A stretch of 64,000 nucleotides of DNA from DASPHG01 sp963849605 (GTDB lineage Bacteria; Actinomycetota; Thermoleophilia; Solirubrobacterales; Thermoleophilaceae): NCBI GenBank assembly GCA_963849605.1, contig CAWKHX010000002.1, forward strand, positions 558,001-622,000, written 5' to 3'. Every line of letters begins with the position of its first letter. Within the stretch, counting starts at the first letter, position 1. The notes below the pieces were generated by a model. It made no database searches, was not told where the DNA came from, and was given only the letters and a program-made list of their open reading frames with translations. The position numbers and the translations under genes were made by a program. Positions 19,016 through 28,228 of this stretch are shown one piece after another.

Positions 19016-19665
19016 ACGATCCCGGCGCGCGCGGCGCGCACCGCGGCCTGCACGCGGCTGTCGACACCGAGCTTCTCGAGGATGCTCGAGACGTGGTTCT
19101 TCACGGTGCTCGGACTGAGGTAGAGCTCCTGTGCAATCTCGGTGTTGTCGCGGCCCTGTGCGACGAGTCGCAGGATCTCCCGCTCGCGATCGCTCAACGC
19201 GAGCAGGTCGTCCGGCTGGTCGGTGGCGGTGCTCTGCTCGCGCACGCGCCGCACGACCGCGCCGGCGATCGTTGGCGAGAGCGGTGAGCTTCCCGAGCTC
19301 GCCGTCCGCACGGCGTTCACGATCTCCTCGGCGGCTGCGTCCTTGAGCAGGTAGCCCGCCGCGCCGGCGGCGATCGCATCGAGCACGTCGTCGTTCGTCG
19401 TCGACACCGTCAGCACCAACACCACCGGCGGGTGGTCCGACTTCATGATCTCGCTGGTCGCGTCGATGCCGTCCATGCGCGGCATGTTGAGGTCCATCAC
19501 GACCACGTCGGGGCGCAGCTCGCGCGCGAGGCGGACCGCGTTTATCCCATCGGACGCCTCGCCTATAACGCTCAGGCCGGCGGTGTCGAGCAGCTCTCGA
19601 AGCCCCTGCCGAAAGAGGGCGTGATCCTCGGCTAGGAGGACGCTTATTTCGCTGTCACTATCCAA
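19012..19665 (-). CDS. NarL/LuxR-type response regulator
   Basis: A two-component response regulator of 217 residues. The receiver domain begins V-L-L-A-E-D-H and has the phospho-acceptor aspartate in V-V-M-D-L-N-M-P. The C-terminal LuxR helix-turn-helix has L-S-D-R-E-R-E-I-L and N-T-E-I-A-Q-E-L-Y-L-S-P-S-T-V-K. A TTG start at 19665 gives the normal family length; no ATG or GTG occurs in frame near it. The gene is divergent from a histidine kinase 51 bp away, its obvious partner. Target genes are not known, but secreted proteins A and B lie next door. Confidence 0.92.
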   Translation of the reverse strand: MDSDSEISVLLAEDHALFRQGLRELLDTAGLSVIGEASDGINAVRLARELRPDVVVMDLNMPRMDGIDATSEIMKSDHPPVVLVLTVSTTNDDVLDAIAAGAAGYLLKDAAAEEIVNAVRTASSGSSPLSPTIAGAVVRRVREQSTATDQPDDLLALSDREREILRLVAQGRDNTEIAQELYLSPSTVKNHVSSILEKLGVDSRVQAAVRAARAGIV

Positions 19666-19716
19666 GGCTGAGCCGCTGTCCCCCCGCAGTTCGAAAGTAG
19701 CATCGACGACCGAGAC

Positions 19717-21204
19717 GTGGGAGTAGAAGGAACATTCTCTGCGGGACCGTACCCAGATGGGGTACCGCGTCGCCGATTCGTAGATCGGGGCAGGCGGATT
19801 GTCGCTGGAGCCGTCGCTCTGGGGGTCCTCGCGACGCTCCTGGTGATCGCGATCCCCGGCCTCAAGTTCGCCTACCGCAGCGTCGAGACGCATATCGCGA
19901 TCGAGACCGCCGCATTCCTCATCCCGGGGCTTGCGGCCGTCCTCTTCGGCGGGCGCGCGCTGCGCGGGCACTCGCGCACCGACGTTCTCCTCTGCGCCGC
20001 GCTGGCCCTGCTGGCTTTGACGAACCTCTGCTTCTCGGTCATCCCCGCGCTCGTCGACGAGACTCCGGGTAGGTTCGCGACCTGGGCGCCCGCCACCGGA
20101 CGCTTCCTCGGCGCCGCGGCGTTCGCGTTCGCCGCTGTGCTCGCGCCGCGGCGCCTCACCGCGCCGCGCCGCTCGCTCATCCGAGCGCTCGTCGGAGTGG
20201 TCGGCGTGGTCGCACTCGTCGCAATCCTGGGCTGGCTCTTCGCGGACGATCTGCCGCGCGGTCTCGACCCGGTGTTGTCACCGGACTCGGCGGGCCGCCC
20301 GCGGATCGTCGGGCACTGGCTCGTGCTCTCGGTCCAGGTGGCGACCCTGTTCCTCTATTCGCTTGCTGCGATCGGGTTCCTCAACCGATCGCAGCGGGAG
20401 CGGGACGCGCTGCTTCTGTGGATCGCACTGTCGGCCGCGCTGTCGGCGCTCGCGCGCTTGAACTACTTCCTGTTTCCGTCGCTGTATTCGGAATGGGTCT
20501 ACGTCGGCGACGTGTTCAGGCTCACCGCATACTTCGCGCTCCTGGTCGGAATCAGCCGCGAGATGCTCGCCTACCAGCGCGGAGCGGCTGACGCAGCCGT
20601 GTTCGAAGAGCGTCGAAGACTCGCGCGCGAGCTGCATGACGGGCTTGCGCAAGAGCTGGCGTTCATCCGCAGCGAGGGAGCGCGCCTGAGCGGCACCTCG
20701 GACCGCGAAGTCATGCGGATGGCGACCGCCGCCGAGCGCGCGCTCGGCGAGGCGCGCATGGCGATCTCGTCGTTGACGACCCCGGTCGGCGAGCCGCTCG
20801 AGGTCACGCTCGGGAGGGCGGCGGAGGCGATGGCGCTGCGCATGGGCGCGCGCGTCGACGTCGACTGCACCGGCAAGCCGGAGGTTCCCACCGCCGCGCG
20901 CCAAGCGCTCGAGCGCATCGTGCGAGAGGCCACGACGAACGCCGTTCGACACGGACAGGCGAAGCTCATCCGCGTCGAGATCACTGCCGACGACCGGCTG
21001 CGCGTGGCGATCGTCGACGACGGCCGCGGCTTCAAGACGACAAACGAGCCGGGCCGCGACAGCTTCGGAATGATCAGCATGCGCGAGCGCGCGGAGGGAA
21101 TGGACGCCACGTTCACGGTGCAGTCGGCGCCCGGCGAGGGAACCACCGTCGAGGTGATCCTGCGCAACGCCGGGCCCGAGCCCGCGCGGGCTCGGCGCAG
21201 CTAG
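19717..21204 (+). CDS. Membrane sensor histidine kinase (HisKA_3 type)
   Basis: A 495-residue sensor kinase. About seven or eight membrane helices fill residues 30-290 with only short loops, so sensing is probably within the membrane. A HisKA_3 phospho-acceptor follows, with R-E-L-H-D-G-L-A-Q carrying the histidine. Next is an ATPase domain with N-A-V-R-H (N box), D-D-G-R-G-F (G1) and G-M-I-S-M-R-E-R (G2). This pairs with the divergent NarL-type regulator. Start at GTG 19717. The signal cannot be read from the sequence. Confidence 0.9.
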   Translation: MGVEGTFSAGPYPDGVPRRRFVDRGRRIVAGAVALGVLATLLVIAIPGLKFAYRSVETHIAIETAAFLIPGLAAVLFGGRALRGHSRTDVLLCAALALLALTNLCFSVIPALVDETPGRFATWAPATGRFLGAAAFAFAAVLAPRRLTAPRRSLIRALVGVVGVVALVAILGWLFADDLPRGLDPVLSPDSAGRPRIVGHWLVLSVQVATLFLYSLAAIGFLNRSQRERDALLLWIALSAALSALARLNYFLFPSLYSEWVYVGDVFRLTAYFALLVGISREMLAYQRGAADAAVFEERRRLARELHDGLAQELAFIRSEGARLSGTSDREVMRMATAAERALGEARMAISSLTTPVGEPLEVTLGRAAEAMALRMGARVDVDCTGKPEVPTAARQALERIVREATTNAVRHGQAKLIRVEITADDRLRVAIVDDGRGFKTTNEPGRDSFGMISMRERAEGMDATFTVQSAPGEGTTVEVILRNAGPEPARARRS

Positions 21205-21208
21205 CCGT

Positions 21209-21382
21209 CTAGCGCTTGTGCAGCTCGTCGTCGTCGTCGTGATCGTCCGACGTCAGCGCCGCCCTGAATTCGCGCATGCCGCGTCCGAGTGAGCGCGCCA
21301 TCTCGGGAAGGCGCTGCGGGCCCAACACGACGAGTGCGATCACCAACAGCACGATCACCTCGAGCGGGCTGATGTTGAACAC
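21209..21382 (-). CDS. TatA/TatB-family twin-arginine translocase subunit
   Basis: A protein of 57 residues. A short N-terminal helix (V-I-V-L-L-V-I-A-L-V-V-L) is followed by the hinge G-P-Q-R-L-P-E and an amphipathic helix with M-A-R-S-L-G-R-G-M-R-E-F, the classic TatA/TatB layout. The acidic tail ends D-D-D-D-E-L-H-K-R. The R-S-L-G-x-G-x-R-E-F segment is closer to TatA than TatB. It is read from GTG 21380-21382 to TAG 21209-21211, nine bases after cysM and probably in the same transcript. Convergent with the histidine kinase. Confidence 0.8.
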   Translation of the reverse strand: MFNISPLEVIVLLVIALVVLGPQRLPEMARSLGRGMREFRAALTSDDHDDDDELHKR

Positions 21383-21391
21383 GGCTCGGCG

Positions 21392-22369
21392 CTACCAGAA
21401 CGACGCCGTCTCGAGCGTGCCGTCGGCCTCGAGTTCGTCGAGCGTCTTTGTATACACGCCCGAGGAGAGATACTTCCATCCGCCGTCGGGAAAAACGGTG
21501 ACCACGTTGCCCCCGTCGAGGTCCGCCGCGACGCGGTGTGAGATCGCCGCCACGGCTCCGCTCGAGACCCCGGCGAAGATGCCCTCCTCCTCGATCAGCT
21601 TCTTCGTCCAGATCACAGCGTCGCGGTTCGAGACGAAGATCTTCCGGTCGAGCAGCGTCAGGTCGATGATCGGGGGGATGAAGCCGTCGTCGAGTGATCG
21701 CAGTCCTTGCACGAGCTCGCCCTGCAGCGGCTCGGCCGCGACGACCAGCGTGTTCGGGTCGGCCTCCTTCAGCCGCCGGCCGGTGCCCATGAGCGTGCCG
21801 CCGGTGCCGAGGCCGCCCACGAACGCGGCGACGTCGTCGAGCTCGTCGAGGATCTCGACGGCGGTGCCGTCATAGTGCGCGCGCGGGTTGGCCTCGTTGC
21901 CGTACTGGTACGGCATGTAGTACGAGGACTCGGACTCCGCCATCTCGAGCGCCATGGCCACGGCCCCGTTCGATCCCTGCTCGCCGGGTGAGTAGACAAT
22001 CTCGGCGCCGTACATGCGCAGGAGCTGCGTGCGCTCCTCGGTCACGTTCGACGGCATGACGACCTTGAGCGGGTAGCCCCTGAGCCGGCAGATCATCGCG
22101 AGCGAGATCCCCGTGTTGCCGGACGTCGGCTCGAGGATCGTCTGGCCCGTCTCGATCGCCCCGCGCGCCTCGGCGTCCTCGATCAGCGACCGCGCGACGC
22201 GGTCCTTCACCGAGCCGGTCGGGTTGTGGCTCTCGAGCTTCGCCCAGATGCGCACATCGGGCTTGGGCGCAAGGCTCTTCAGCTCGACCAGCGGCGTGTG
22301 CCCGATCGCCGCGATGGTATCGCCGTACTTGCCCCCGCAGGGGCGGTCGTCGACACCCGCACCGCTCAT
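21392..22369 (-). CDS. cysM: Cysteine synthase, CysM-like (CysO-dependent)
   Basis: A PLP enzyme of 325 residues of the cysteine synthase fold. The PLP lysine is K55 in N-P-T-G-S-V-K-D-R, and the phosphate/substrate loop T-S-G-N-T-G and G-G-L-G-T-G-G-T are present. The gene lies ten bases after cysO, so it is probably the form that takes sulfur from the CysO thiocarboxylate and O-phosphoserine, as in Mycobacterium tuberculosis CysM. An O-acetylserine sulfhydrylase is the alternative. The operon order is moeZ-like, cysO, cysM, tatA. The matching peptidase gene would be the JAMM gene at 5727. Confidence 0.88.
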   Translation of the reverse strand: MSGAGVDDRPCGGKYGDTIAAIGHTPLVELKSLAPKPDVRIWAKLESHNPTGSVKDRVARSLIEDAEARGAIETGQTILEPTSGNTGISLAMICRLRGYPLKVVMPSNVTEERTQLLRMYGAEIVYSPGEQGSNGAVAMALEMAESESSYYMPYQYGNEANPRAHYDGTAVEILDELDDVAAFVGGLGTGGTLMGTGRRLKEADPNTLVVAAEPLQGELVQGLRSLDDGFIPPIIDLTLLDRKIFVSNRDAVIWTKKLIEEEGIFAGVSSGAVAAISHRVAADLDGGNVVTVFPDGGWKYLSSGVYTKTLDELEADGTLETASFW

Positions 22370-22379
22370 GAGGAAAAGG

Positions 22380-22652
22380 CTACCCGCCGGCCATCGCGGG
22401 CAGGATCATCAGCGTGTCCGAGTTGGACAGCGGAGTCTCGAGCCCGTCGAGCACGCGCACGTCCTCGTCGTTCTTGTAAACGTTGACGTAGCGGTTGAGC
22501 TCCCCGCCGTCGCCGAACAGCTGGCGCTCGGTGTCAGGGTGCTGAGACGCGAGCGAGCGGAGCGCGTCGCCGACGGTGGAGCCGTCGACGGCGACTTCCT
22601 TCTCGCCCCCGGTGGCACTCCGGAGGACCGGCGGGATCTTCGCGGTCGGCAT
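22380..22652 (-). CDS. cysO: CysO-like sulfur carrier protein (MoaD/ThiS family)
   Basis: A ubiquitin-like protein of 90 residues ending in M-A-G-G. The terminal di-glycine is the site that is adenylated and turned into a thiocarboxylate. The middle has V-D-G-S-T-V-G-D-A-L, typical of the MoaD/ThiS fold. It sits between the activating enzyme (13 bp upstream) and cysM (10 bp downstream), which supports the CysO role over a molybdopterin role. It is about the usual length. Start at ATG 22650-22652. Confidence 0.9.
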   Translation of the reverse strand: MPTAKIPPVLRSATGGEKEVAVDGSTVGDALRSLASQHPDTERQLFGDGGELNRYVNVYKNDEDVRVLDGLETPLSNSDTLMILPAMAGG

Positions 22653-22665
22653 CGAGGCGGGCAGG

Positions 22666-23853
22666 CTAGCCAGCTGCCGCGCAGAACGCTTCGTAGTCGG
22701 GGAAGACGCCCATCTCCTCGTCCGAGATCGAGCCCGGCTCGCGTGAGCAGACGGCGCACTCGGGGTCGCGCCGAACCTTCAGCTCGGTGAACGTCGCGCC
22801 GAGCGCCTCGTAGAGGAGCAGCCTGCCGGTGAGCGGCTCGCCCGCCCCGGTCACGAGCTTGATCACCTCGACGGCCTGGAGCAACCCCATCACGCCCGGC
22901 AGCACGCCAAGCACGCCGTTCGCGCCGCACGACGGCGCGAGCTCGGCGGGCGGCGGCGTCGGGTACAGGCAGCGGTAGCACGGGCCCTCGTACGGGTGGA
23001 ACACGGACAGCTGTCCGTCGAAGCCGAGGATCGACGCCGACACGACCGGGATCTGAAGCCGGACGCTCGCGTCGTTCAGGAGGTATCGCGTCGGGAAGTT
23101 GTCGACACCGTCCACGATCACGTCGTAGCCCTCGATGATCTCCATGATGTTCGACGCGTCGAGCCGCGTCTCGTACTTGACGACGTTGACGTCCGCGTTG
23201 ATGTCCTTGATCGCGATCTCGGCGGAGTCCACCTTCGGCATCCCGATCCGCTCCTCGGAGTGGGCGACCTGGCGCTGGAGGTTCGAGAGGTCGACGACAT
23301 CGTCGTCGACGATCCCGAGCGTGCCGACGCCGGCGGCGGCGAGGTAGAGCGCGATCGGCGAGCCGAGGCCGCCCGCGCCGAGCAGGAGGACCTTCGCGTC
23401 GAGGAGCTTCATCTGGCCCTCGAGCCCGATCTCGGGGATCAGCAGGTGGCGCGAGTAGCGCGAGCGCTGCTCAGCGGTGAGCGAGCGCGGGACGTCGACC
23501 TCGAAACCGCGGTCCTTCCAAAGTGTGATGCCGCCCGTCATCGACGCGACGTCCTCGTACCCGAGGAGGTCCTGCATCGTGTGCGCGGCCAGGGCCGACC
23601 GGTTGCCCGACTGGCAGTAGAGGATCACGCGCTTCGACTTGTCGGGCGCGGCTGTTTCGATCCGGGACTCGAGGTGGCCGCGCGGCACGTGCTTCGCCCC
23701 GGGCAGATGCGACTCCTCGAACTCGTGCTGCTCGCGCACGTCGACCACGACGGTCCCGTTGGGACCGGCCTCGATGAGGTCGTGGACCTCGCGCGGGTCG
23801 ACCTCCTCGATCCGCTTCTTTATCTGGCTGATGATCTCGGCGCCGCTGGGCAT
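22666..23853 (-). CDS. MoeZ-like sulfur-carrier adenylyl/sulfurtransferase (N-terminal rhodanese)
   Basis: A 395-residue protein with two domains. The N-terminal rhodanese (about 1-118) has the active C80 in L-Y-C-Q-S-G-N-R-S. The E1-like ThiF/MoeB domain has the nucleotide loop G-A-G-G-L-G-S (159-165), D-N-F-P-T-R, and zinc pairs C-Y-R-C and C-A-V-C. It should adenylate the CysO di-glycine end and supply sulfur. In mycobacterial MoeZ the rhodanese is C-terminal; here the order is reversed. ATG at 23853 is used, with GAGGAG upstream, although a TTG at 23871 is in frame. First gene of the operon. Confidence 0.9.
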   Translation of the reverse strand: MPSGAEIISQIKKRIEEVDPREVHDLIEAGPNGTVVVDVREQHEFEESHLPGAKHVPRGHLESRIETAAPDKSKRVILYCQSGNRSALAAHTMQDLLGYEDVASMTGGITLWKDRGFEVDVPRSLTAEQRSRYSRHLLIPEIGLEGQMKLLDAKVLLLGAGGLGSPIALYLAAAGVGTLGIVDDDVVDLSNLQRQVAHSEERIGMPKVDSAEIAIKDINADVNVVKYETRLDASNIMEIIEGYDVIVDGVDNFPTRYLLNDASVRLQIPVVSASILGFDGQLSVFHPYEGPCYRCLYPTPPPAELAPSCGANGVLGVLPGVMGLLQAVEVIKLVTGAGEPLTGRLLLYEALGATFTELKVRRDPECAVCSREPGSISDEEMGVFPDYEAFCAAAG

Positions 23854-23906
23854 CTGCCCCAAACTCCTCAAATCGGGTCGGCTTTTACTTCATTAAGTGT
23901 AGCGGC

Positions 23907-24926
23907 CTATCTCGAGGCTTTGTAGTAGGCGAAGAGCCGCTTTCGTCCCAGCCCCTGGGCGGCGCTCGCGAGCCCGGCGACCTTGCGCTCGCGGATCAGC
24001 ACCAGCAGCACGTGGTCGCGCTTTTGCACGGCCCAGACCACCGTCTTCGAGGTCCGGAAGAGCTCCTTCTCCCCGCGCAGGCGCCGGTGGGCCTGGCGCA
24101 CGGGCGTCAGCCGCCTGACCCCGTTCACGTCGAAGCCCGGGTTCGTGGTCAGCAGGAACTGCGCGCGCTCGCGCCCGAACCCGACCATGTACTTGCCCCC
24201 GCCGATGATGCAGTAGCGGAAGAAGCCGAGCTTGCGCCGCAGCGGTTCGCCGTTCTGGTCGAGCGTCTGGCTCCGGGTGGCACCAAGCCGCAGGCCCCCG
24301 ATCGAACGGCCAACGCTCCCCTCGGCCTCGGGGCAGCCGCGCGGGGCCGGGCTCGGCTCGGGCTCCTTCCGGTAGGGGGAGTGCTCCTCGGCCTTCGCGA
24401 TGCACGCCGGATCGGCGTCGACGGAGCCCGTCGCGTGGAAGCCACCGCGCCCGTAGCCGAAGTACGGCTTCCAGTCCTCCGGGAATCCGGGCATCGCCGT
24501 CGGGTCGCCGCTCTGGTTGTTGAACGTGAAGTTCTCGACGTACGCGCCACCCGCGCCCTTCGCCTTGTCGAAGTAGTACGAGCCGTCCCAGGCGTAGGTC
24601 TCCGTACTGCCGTTGTCCTGCACGATCGAGCCGACCCAATGGTCGCGCTGGAAGTAGAAGCACTTCGGCGACGCCGCCGCGACGCGCGCGGGCTCGAGCG
24701 AGAGGAACTCGACGACACCGCCCTCGCTCACGTTCTGGTGGCGCTTGTCGTACTCGACGCAGAACGGGTCGGCGTCCGGGTCCGGGAACGCAGCCTCGGT
24801 CCCCGCCTGCTGGAGGACACAGTCGAATGGAATCGTGCCGTCGTACGGCTCGGCGGGTCCCTGCCCCTGTGCCGATGCGGGGATCAGCGCGAGCGCGGCC
24901 GCGGCAATGCCGACCAAGGCGCGCAT
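23907..24926 (-). CDS. Secreted protein of unknown function
   Basis: A protein of 339 residues with a clear Sec signal peptide (I-A-A-A-A-L-A-L-I-P-A-S-A-Q-G). The mature part has six or so cysteines, many aromatic residues (Y-A-W-D-G-S-Y-Y-F-D) and a later R-S-I-G-G-L-R-L-G motif of the type seen in small beta domains of secreted actinobacterial proteins. No catalytic motif is visible. ATG at 24924-24926 starts the protein; the opposite-strand Sco1-like gene begins 24 bp away, so promoters must be compact. Function unknown. Confidence 0.7.
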   Translation of the reverse strand: MRALVGIAAAALALIPASAQGQGPAEPYDGTIPFDCVLQQAGTEAAFPDPDADPFCVEYDKRHQNVSEGGVVEFLSLEPARVAAASPKCFYFQRDHWVGSIVQDNGSTETYAWDGSYYFDKAKGAGGAYVENFTFNNQSGDPTAMPGFPEDWKPYFGYGRGGFHATGSVDADPACIAKAEEHSPYRKEPEPSPAPRGCPEAEGSVGRSIGGLRLGATRSQTLDQNGEPLRRKLGFFRYCIIGGGKYMVGFGRERAQFLLTTNPGFDVNGVRRLTPVRQAHRRLRGEKELFRTSKTVVWAVQKRDHVLLVLIRERKVAGLASAAQGLGRKRLFAYYKASR

Positions 24927-24950
24927 CCCCGCAAGGGTACCCTCGGCCGC

Positions 24951-25554
24951 GTGAACCCGCGCCTCCTCCTGGCGTTGTTCCTGACCGGCCTGTTCGCGAT
25001 CGGCGCGGCGGCGTACGCGATCGTCGGGAGCGGCGACCAGGGGCCGGTCGTGGTTTCCGAGGGGTTCGAGGGCTCGCTCCTCCCTGACGGTGTCCGGGCG
25101 CCCGCGTTCGAGCTGACCGACGAGCGCGAGGAGGCGATCGCGATGAGCGACTTTCGCGGCGAGCCGGTGATCGTCACATTTCTCTACACGCACTGCGACG
25201 ACACCTGCCCGGCGGCCGCGCAGCAGGTGAAGGGCGCGCTCGACGACCTCGGGCACGACGTGCCGGCTTTGGCGATCGCGGTCGAGCCGCCGCGCGACAC
25301 CCCGGACAGCGCACGGGCGTTCCTCTCCGAGCAACGGATGCTCGGCCGGATGCGGTTCGTGCTTGGCGAGCCGGAGCGAGCTTGCTCCCATCTGGCGCGG
25401 GTACGCCATCCGCCCACAGGCGCCCGGCGTGGAGCACCAGGCGCGGATCGTGATCGTGGATCAGAGGGGACTCCAGCGCATCGGCTTCCCGGTCGACCAG
25501 GCCACACCCGAACGGATCGCGCACGACGTGCGGCTGCTGGAGCAGCCGCGCTAG
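24951..25554 (+). CDS. SCO1/SenC-like copper chaperone/thioredoxin-fold protein (one frameshift)
   Basis: A membrane-anchored thioredoxin-fold protein. An N-terminal helix (L-L-L-A-L-F-L-T-G-L-F-A-I) is followed by A-P-A-F-E-L-T-D, then V-T-F-L-Y-T-H-C-D-D-T-C-P with the CxxxC copper motif of Sco proteins. A later histidine lies in V-E-H-Q-A-R-I-V-I-V-D. Sco proteins help load copper into cytochrome oxidase. The first part runs to about 25370, where one extra G shifts the frame; the rest continues in the next frame to TAG at 25552-25554. Without that base the protein is about 200 residues, the normal length. Confidence 0.75.
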
Positions 25555-26567
25555 TCGACCACGGGCGCCCGGGCGGACTCGGCCGGGCGCACGAACACCT
25601 GCTGCCCGGGCTCGTAGAGCTCGAGCGACGGCAGCTGCACAAGGAGCGTCCTGCCCGCCGCGTGGCGGAGCCGGTAGAGGACGTCGTGGCCGCGGAACTC
25701 GCGCTCGACCACCTCTGCGTTCGGCTCGCGGCCGGCCCGGAACTCGAACTGCTCGGGCCGCACCGCGATGTGCACCGAGCCCTGGGCGCCGGCCGGGCTG
25801 GCCAGGTCGAAGCTGCCGACCTCGGTGTGGACGGACTCGCCACGCAGGACGCCGGGGATCACGTTGACCTCGCCGACGAACTGCGCGGCCCACCGCTCGG
25901 AGGGCTGCGCGTAGACGTCCTCGGGGGAGCCGACCTGCACGATCCGGCCCTCGCGCATCAGCGCCAGGCGGTCGGCCAGCGTGAGCGCCTCCTCCTGATC
26001 GTGCGTCACGAGAATCGCGGTCGCGCCCGCGTCGCGCAGGATCAGCTCGACCTCGCGGCGCAGGTCCGCGCGCAGCGTCGCGTCGAGGTTCGAGAAAGGC
26101 TCGTCCAGCAACACCACGTCCGGGCCGGGAGCGAGCGCGCGAGCCAGCGCGACGCGCTGGCGCTCGCCGCCGGACAGCTCGTGCGGGTGGCGATCCGCCT
26201 TGTGCTGGAGGCCGACGAGCTCGAGCGCGCGCTGCGTATCGCCGCCCGCGCCGCGCGAAACCCCGAAGGCGACGTTCCGCTCGACGGTGAGGTGAGGGAA
26301 GAGCGCGTAGTCCTGGAAGACCATGCCGATCCGGCGCCGCTCCGGCGGCACCCAGGTGCCGTCGCCTGCGACGAGGCTGCCGCCCACGGTCACGGCTCCC
26401 GCCTGCGGCCGCTCGAAGCCTGCGATCAGGCGCAGCAGGGTCGTCTTGCCGCAGCCGGAAGGGCCGAGGACCCCAAAGATCTCTCCGGTTCGAACCTCGA
26501 GCGTCACGTCATCGACAGCCCTCGTCAGGCCGAAGCTGCGCGATAGCCCTGAGACCTCGACACTCAT
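25551..26567 (-). CDS. Ferric-iron ABC transporter ATP-binding protein (FbpC-like)
   Basis: The 338-residue ATPase of an importer. Walker A is G-P-S-G-C-G-K-T-T, the Q loop has V-F-Q-D-Y-A-L-F-P-H, the signature is L-S-G-G-E-R-Q-R-V-A and Walker B is V-V-L-L-D-E-P-F-S. The C-terminal third is a TOBE-like regulatory domain with V-A-V-R-P-E-Q. It closes a three-gene transporter operon with the permease (32 bp upstream) and the binding protein. Start at ATG 26565-26567. Its end overlaps the convergent Sco1-like gene by four bases. The iron assignment rests on the permease type and binding protein. Confidence 0.9.
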   Translation of the reverse strand: MSVEVSGLSRSFGLTRAVDDVTLEVRTGEIFGVLGPSGCGKTTLLRLIAGFERPQAGAVTVGGSLVAGDGTWVPPERRRIGMVFQDYALFPHLTVERNVAFGVSRGAGGDTQRALELVGLQHKADRHPHELSGGERQRVALARALAPGPDVVLLDEPFSNLDATLRADLRREVELILRDAGATAILVTHDQEEALTLADRLALMREGRIVQVGSPEDVYAQPSERWAAQFVGEVNVIPGVLRGESVHTEVGSFDLASPAGAQGSVHIAVRPEQFEFRAGREPNAEVVEREFRGHDVLYRLRHAAGRTLLVQLPSLELYEPGQQVFVRPAESARAPVVD

Positions 26568-26599
26568 CTCGGAGACATGATGACGCTCGATTTCATCCG

Positions 26600-28228
26600 C
26601 TAGGACGGGAACGTCTCGGCGCCCTCGCTGCGCTCGAGCGTCCGCACAAGCACGAGCACCGGAACGAGCGCGACCAGGATGATCGCCACCGCCGGCGGAG
26701 CTGCCGCCTGCCAGAGCGACTCGCTCGTGGACTGCCAGACGGCGGTCGCGAGGGTGTCGCCGCCGAGCGGTCGCAACAGCACGGTGGCGGGCAGCTCCTT
26801 GATCGTCTCGACGAACACGAGCAGCGCGCCACTCAGGAGCGCCACACGCAGCAGCGGCAGGTGGACGCGCCACATCACCTCGAGACGGTCGGCGCCGAGC
26901 CCGCGAGCGGCATCGTCGAGGGTCGGTGACAGTCGCGCCATCTGCGCGTCGAGCGGCTGGAAGCCGAGCGCAAGAAAGCGGACGACGTACGCGAAGACCA
27001 TGCCGAGCGCCGAGCCGGTGAAGAGGAGCCCGATCGAGACGCCCGCCACATCGCCGAGGTCCTGGATCCGATGATCCACCCATGCCAGCAACAGGAGCAC
27101 CCCCACTGCCACGACTGACCCGGGCACGCCGTAGCCGATCGTTGCGAGCCGGGCCGTAACGCGGTTCAAGCGGCTGGGAGCCAGGCGGAGCCCGTAGACG
27201 AGGACGAGCGCGGTCGGCACGACGATCAGGGCGGCGATCGTGCCCAACATGAGGCTGTTGCGCGCCCACGTCCCGAACCCGCTCCGAACGAGCGGGTCAT
27301 CCCAGGAGTCGAACGCCCACGAGAGCAGCTGGACCAGCGGCCCGGCGAAGGCGATCGCCACGACGAGCACGGGAAACGCCGTCGCGACCCACGCAGCGAG
27401 ACCGTGCAGGCGTACCCGCTCGAGCGGAGGCCCTGAATCGGACTGCGCGTAGCGCTGGCGGCCCCGCATCGCGCGCTCGGCAAACAGGATCAGCAGTGTG
27501 ATCAGCATCAGGAAGCTGGCCAGCTGCGACGCCGCGAGCCGGTCGAACGCCCCGAACCACACCTGGTAGATCGCGACGGTGAACGTCTTCACGCCGAGGA
27601 GCTGAACCGTGCCGAAGTCGGCAAGCGCCTCCATCATCGCCAGCAGCGCGCCGGCGGCAAGAGCCGGTCGCGCCAGCGGCAAAGCGACCCGGGCGATCGC
27701 CCTGGACCGACGGGTGCCAAGGCTGCGGGCCGCCTCGATCAGGTTGCGTGACTGGCCGCGAAAGGCTGCCCTGGCCAGCACGTAGACGTACGGGTAAGTC
27801 GCCAGGCTGAGCATCGCGACCGCACCCCCCGGCGAGCGCAGGGGTAGCTCGCTCTCGGGTCCGAGCCGGCCGAGGTAAACGAACGAGAGAACGTAGGCCG
27901 GGATCGCCAGGGGCAGGACGAGCGCCCAGTCGAGCCACCGCCGACCGGGGAAGTCGTAGAACGAGACGAGTCCCGCGAGCGCGGTCCCGAGGATGAGCGT
28001 GCACACCCCGACGCCGCCGGCGACGACGGCCGTGTTCACCACCACGTCACCGAGGATCGAGTGCGTGATGTCCCAGAGCTCGGCGACCCGCGGCGAGAAG
28101 AACGCGCCGACGACGACGATCAGCGGTGCCACGACGACTGCCGCGACGGCGAGCCCCGCCATCGCCCATCCATCGAAGCGGCCGGCGGGCAGCCTCGCGG
28201 CGCCGGGAGGCGTTCCTGTTATCGCCAC
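26600..28228 (-). CDS. Ferric-iron ABC transporter permease (FbpB-like, fused two-half type)
   Basis: A 542-residue inner-membrane permease with about twelve helices in two similar halves, as in FbpB/SfuB iron permeases. Both halves have an EAA-type loop: one with I-E-A-A-R-S-L-G-T and one with D-D-A-A-R-G-L-G-A. Its start overlaps the stop of the substrate-binding protein by ten bases, showing tight coupling. The fused arrangement is typical of Fe3+ importers, though thiamine-type permeases look alike. Confidence 0.9.
   Translation of the reverse strand: MAITGTPPGAARLPAGRFDGWAMAGLAVAAVVVAPLIVVVGAFFSPRVAELWDITHSILGDVVVNTAVVAGGVGVCTLILGTALAGLVSFYDFPGRRWLDWALVLPLAIPAYVLSFVYLGRLGPESELPLRSPGGAVAMLSLATYPYVYVLARAAFRGQSRNLIEAARSLGTRRSRAIARVALPLARPALAAGALLAMMEALADFGTVQLLGVKTFTVAIYQVWFGAFDRLAASQLASFLMLITLLILFAERAMRGRQRYAQSDSGPPLERVRLHGLAAWVATAFPVLVVAIAFAGPLVQLLSWAFDSWDDPLVRSGFGTWARNSLMLGTIAALIVVPTALVLVYGLRLAPSRLNRVTARLATIGYGVPGSVVAVGVLLLLAWVDHRIQDLGDVAGVSIGLLFTGSALGMVFAYVVRFLALGFQPLDAQMARLSPTLDDAARGLGADRLEVMWRVHLPLLRVALLSGALLVFVETIKELPATVLLRPLGGDTLATAVWQSTSESLWQAAAPPAVAIILVALVPVLVLVRTLERSEGAETFPS

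Noticed and set aside
24012..26546. An 844-codon open frame on the plus strand
   Set aside because: Most of it lies antisense to the secreted protein and the FbpC-like gene, which have clear family motifs; only the Sco1-like part (from 24951) is real. The rest is an arginine/alanine-rich artefact of high GC.
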